NCBI GenBank assembly: GCA_045631645.1
Contig: JAZQVC010000048.1
Coordinates: 1 to 29,750 of the forward strand
Length of the DNA stretch: 29,750 nucleotides
Reading direction: 5' to 3'
Source: SIG459 sp045631645
Lineage (GTDB): Bacteria; Bacillota; Clostridia; Oscillospirales; Oscillospiraceae
Position 1 is the first letter of the stretch. The number at the start of each line of letters is the position of its first letter. The position numbers and the translations under genes are program-made. This document shows, in pieces, positions 28,611 through 29,750 of this stretch. The notes beneath the pieces were generated by a model. That model saw nothing but the letters and a program-made list of their open reading frames with translations. It was not told where the DNA came from and did not search any database.

Positions 28611-29750
28611 TTAGTCGATGAGACCGAGCTTTTCACGCTCTTTGATAGCGTCCTTGCGGCTGAGGTTTACACGGCCGCGCTCGTCAATCTCGGTGACCTT
28701 GACCCAAGTCATATCGCCGATGTTGAGAACGTCTTCAACCTTCTCGGTGCGCTTGAACTCAAGATCCTTGATGTGGACCATGCCGTCCTTGCCGGGAACC
28801 AGCTCAACGAAAGCGCCGATGGGGATGATGCGGACAACCTTGCCGTAGTAGAGCTTACCGACTTCGGGCTCGAAAACGATGTTCTCGATGATGGTGCGGG
28901 CAGCGCGGCAGGCTTCGATATCCTCGGAAGCAATGAAGATGTTGCCGTCGTCGTTGATGTCGATCTTGCAGCCGGTGTCAGCGGTGATCTTCTGGATGAC
29001 CTTGCCGCCGGAGCCGATAACTTCGCGGATTTTCTCGGGGTTGATCTTCATCTGGATCATCTTGGGAGCGCTCTTTGCAAGCTCCTTGCGGGGCTCAGCA
29101 ATAGCCTTGAGCATGATCTCGTCGAGAATCTGGAAACGTGCTTCCTTGGTGATGTCGAAAGCTTCCTTAACGATTTCGTGCTTGAGACCGTCGTTCTTGA
29201 GGTCCATCTGGATAGCGGTGATGCCCTTCTTGGTACCTGCTACCTTGAAGTCCATCTCGCCGTGGAAGTCTTCAACGCCCTGAATGTCGATGAAGGTGGT
29301 GAAGTCGTCGCCGTCCTGGATAAGACCGCAGGAGATACCTGCAACGGGAGCCTTGATGGGTACACCGGCGTCCATGAGGGCGAGGGTGCTGCCGCAGATG
29401 GAGCCCTGAGAGGTGGAACCGTTGGAGGAGAGAACCTCGGAAACGAGGCGGATAGCATAGGGGAAGTCGGCTACATCGGGGATGATGGGCTCGATAGCCT
29501 TCTCAACCAGTGCGCCGTGACCGTACTCGCGGCGGGAAGTGCTGCGGCTGGCGCGGGCTTCGCCGGTGGAGTAGGAGGGCATGTTGTAGTGATGCATGAA
29601 GCGCTTGGAATCCTCTTCCCAAATGGTGTCCAGCTTCTGAGCTGCGGCAATGGTGTTGAGGGTTGCAATGGTGAGAACCTGAGTCTGGCCACGGGTGAAG
29701 AGACCGGAACCGTGAACTCTGGGGATAAGACCTACCTCGGAAGCGAGGGG
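28611..29750 (-). CDS. pnp: Polyribonucleotide nucleotidyltransferase (PNPase), 5' end outside window
   Basis: PNPase degrades RNA from the 3' end using phosphate and takes part in mRNA turnover. The visible 379 residues start inside the second RNase PH domain (HGSGLFTRGQTQVLTIATL, then KRFMHHYNMPSYSTGEA and RREYGHGALVEKA). They continue with a KH domain (MQMKINPEKIREVIGSGGKVIQKI) and an S1 domain (VGKLYYGKVVRIIPIGAFVELVPGKDGMVHIKDL...RVNLSRKDA), ending KLGLID soon after S1. The reading frame stays open to the window edge at 29750. The C-terminus is short, without a long basic tail. Confidence 0.97.
   Translation of the reverse strand, partial: PLASEVGLIPRVHGSGLFTRGQTQVLTIATLNTIAAAQKLDTIWEEDSKRFMHHYNMPSYSTGEARASRSTSRREYGHGALVEKAIEPIIPDVADFPYAIRLVSEVLSSNGSTSQGSICGSTLALMDAGVPIKAPVAGISCGLIQDGDDFTTFIDIQGVEDFHGEMDFKVAGTKKGITAIQMDLKNDGLKHEIVKEAFDITKEARFQILDEIMLKAIAEPRKELAKSAPKMIQMKINPEKIREVIGSGGKVIQKITADTGCKIDINDDGNIFIASEDIEACRAARTIIENIVFEPEVGKLYYGKVVRIIPIGAFVELVPGKDGMVHIKDLEFKRTEKVEDVLNIGDMTWVKVTEIDERGRVNLSRKDAIKEREKLGLID

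Overview
The window looks like a chromosomal piece of a Gram-positive anaerobe of the Clostridia, probably Oscillospiraceae/Ruminococcaceae-like. The grounds are strong GGAGG-type ribosome binding sites, a Noc-type ParB protein, a thiolase plus CoA-transferase cluster as in butyrate/acetoacetate metabolism, lipoprotein genes, and short dispersed palindromic repeats of a kind I associate with gut Clostridia. No taxonomic search was possible, so this is inference.

Layout. 1-316 is the 5' end of an unknown membrane protein gene on the minus strand, preceded by a 274-bp element with terminal inverted repeats. 773-2996 is a minus-strand operon rpmG-secE-nusG-rplK-rplA, closed by a terminator and not followed by rplJ/rplL. 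3224-5023 carries folC and ruvX on the plus strand. 5081-5985 holds two small membrane protein genes on the minus strand, whose leader contains a diverged second copy of the first element. 6282-9079 is a strongly promoted thiolase/CoA-transferase operon. 9204-10732 (minus) has a Noc-like protein and a PH-domain membrane protein. 10918-12724 is a KdpDE-like two-component pair, and 12830-13279 is tadA. 13314-16263 (minus) is pyk, a radical SAM gene and a nucleotidyltransferase-like gene. 16391-22677 (minus) is the F1Fo ATP synthase operon atpB-E-F-A-G-D-C. 22843-24879 (minus) has a nitroreductase and an M32 carboxypeptidase. 25064-27499 encodes a PstS-like lipoprotein with a WG-repeat-like tail. 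27511-28546 is a small accessory island, and 28611-29750 is most of pnp (minus, 5' end outside the window).

Two things stand out. First, the ATP synthase operon has no atpH. Instead the alpha subunit carries an in-frame N-terminal domain of about 75 residues resembling the C-terminal, b-binding domain of the delta subunit. That is a delta-alpha fusion with the delta N-terminal domain missing, and it would place three delta-like domains on each F1. The c subunit of the same operon has a signal-peptide-like N-terminal extension. Second, at 27511-28002 a gene for a small DUF559 (Vsr-like, PD-(D/E)XK fold) nuclease is tightly enclosed by an inverted pair of palindromic repeats. The left repeat supplies its ribosome binding site and the right one encodes its last residues; a solo copy of the repeat lies 450 bp further on. 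This looks like a self-contained nuclease-plus-palindrome unit, comparable in layout to REP/RAYT systems.

Housekeeping genes dominate the rest: translation and secretion, folate polyglutamylation, tRNA editing, RNA decay, glycolysis and energy conversion. I saw no tRNA, rRNA, CRISPR array, prophage or classical insertion sequence.
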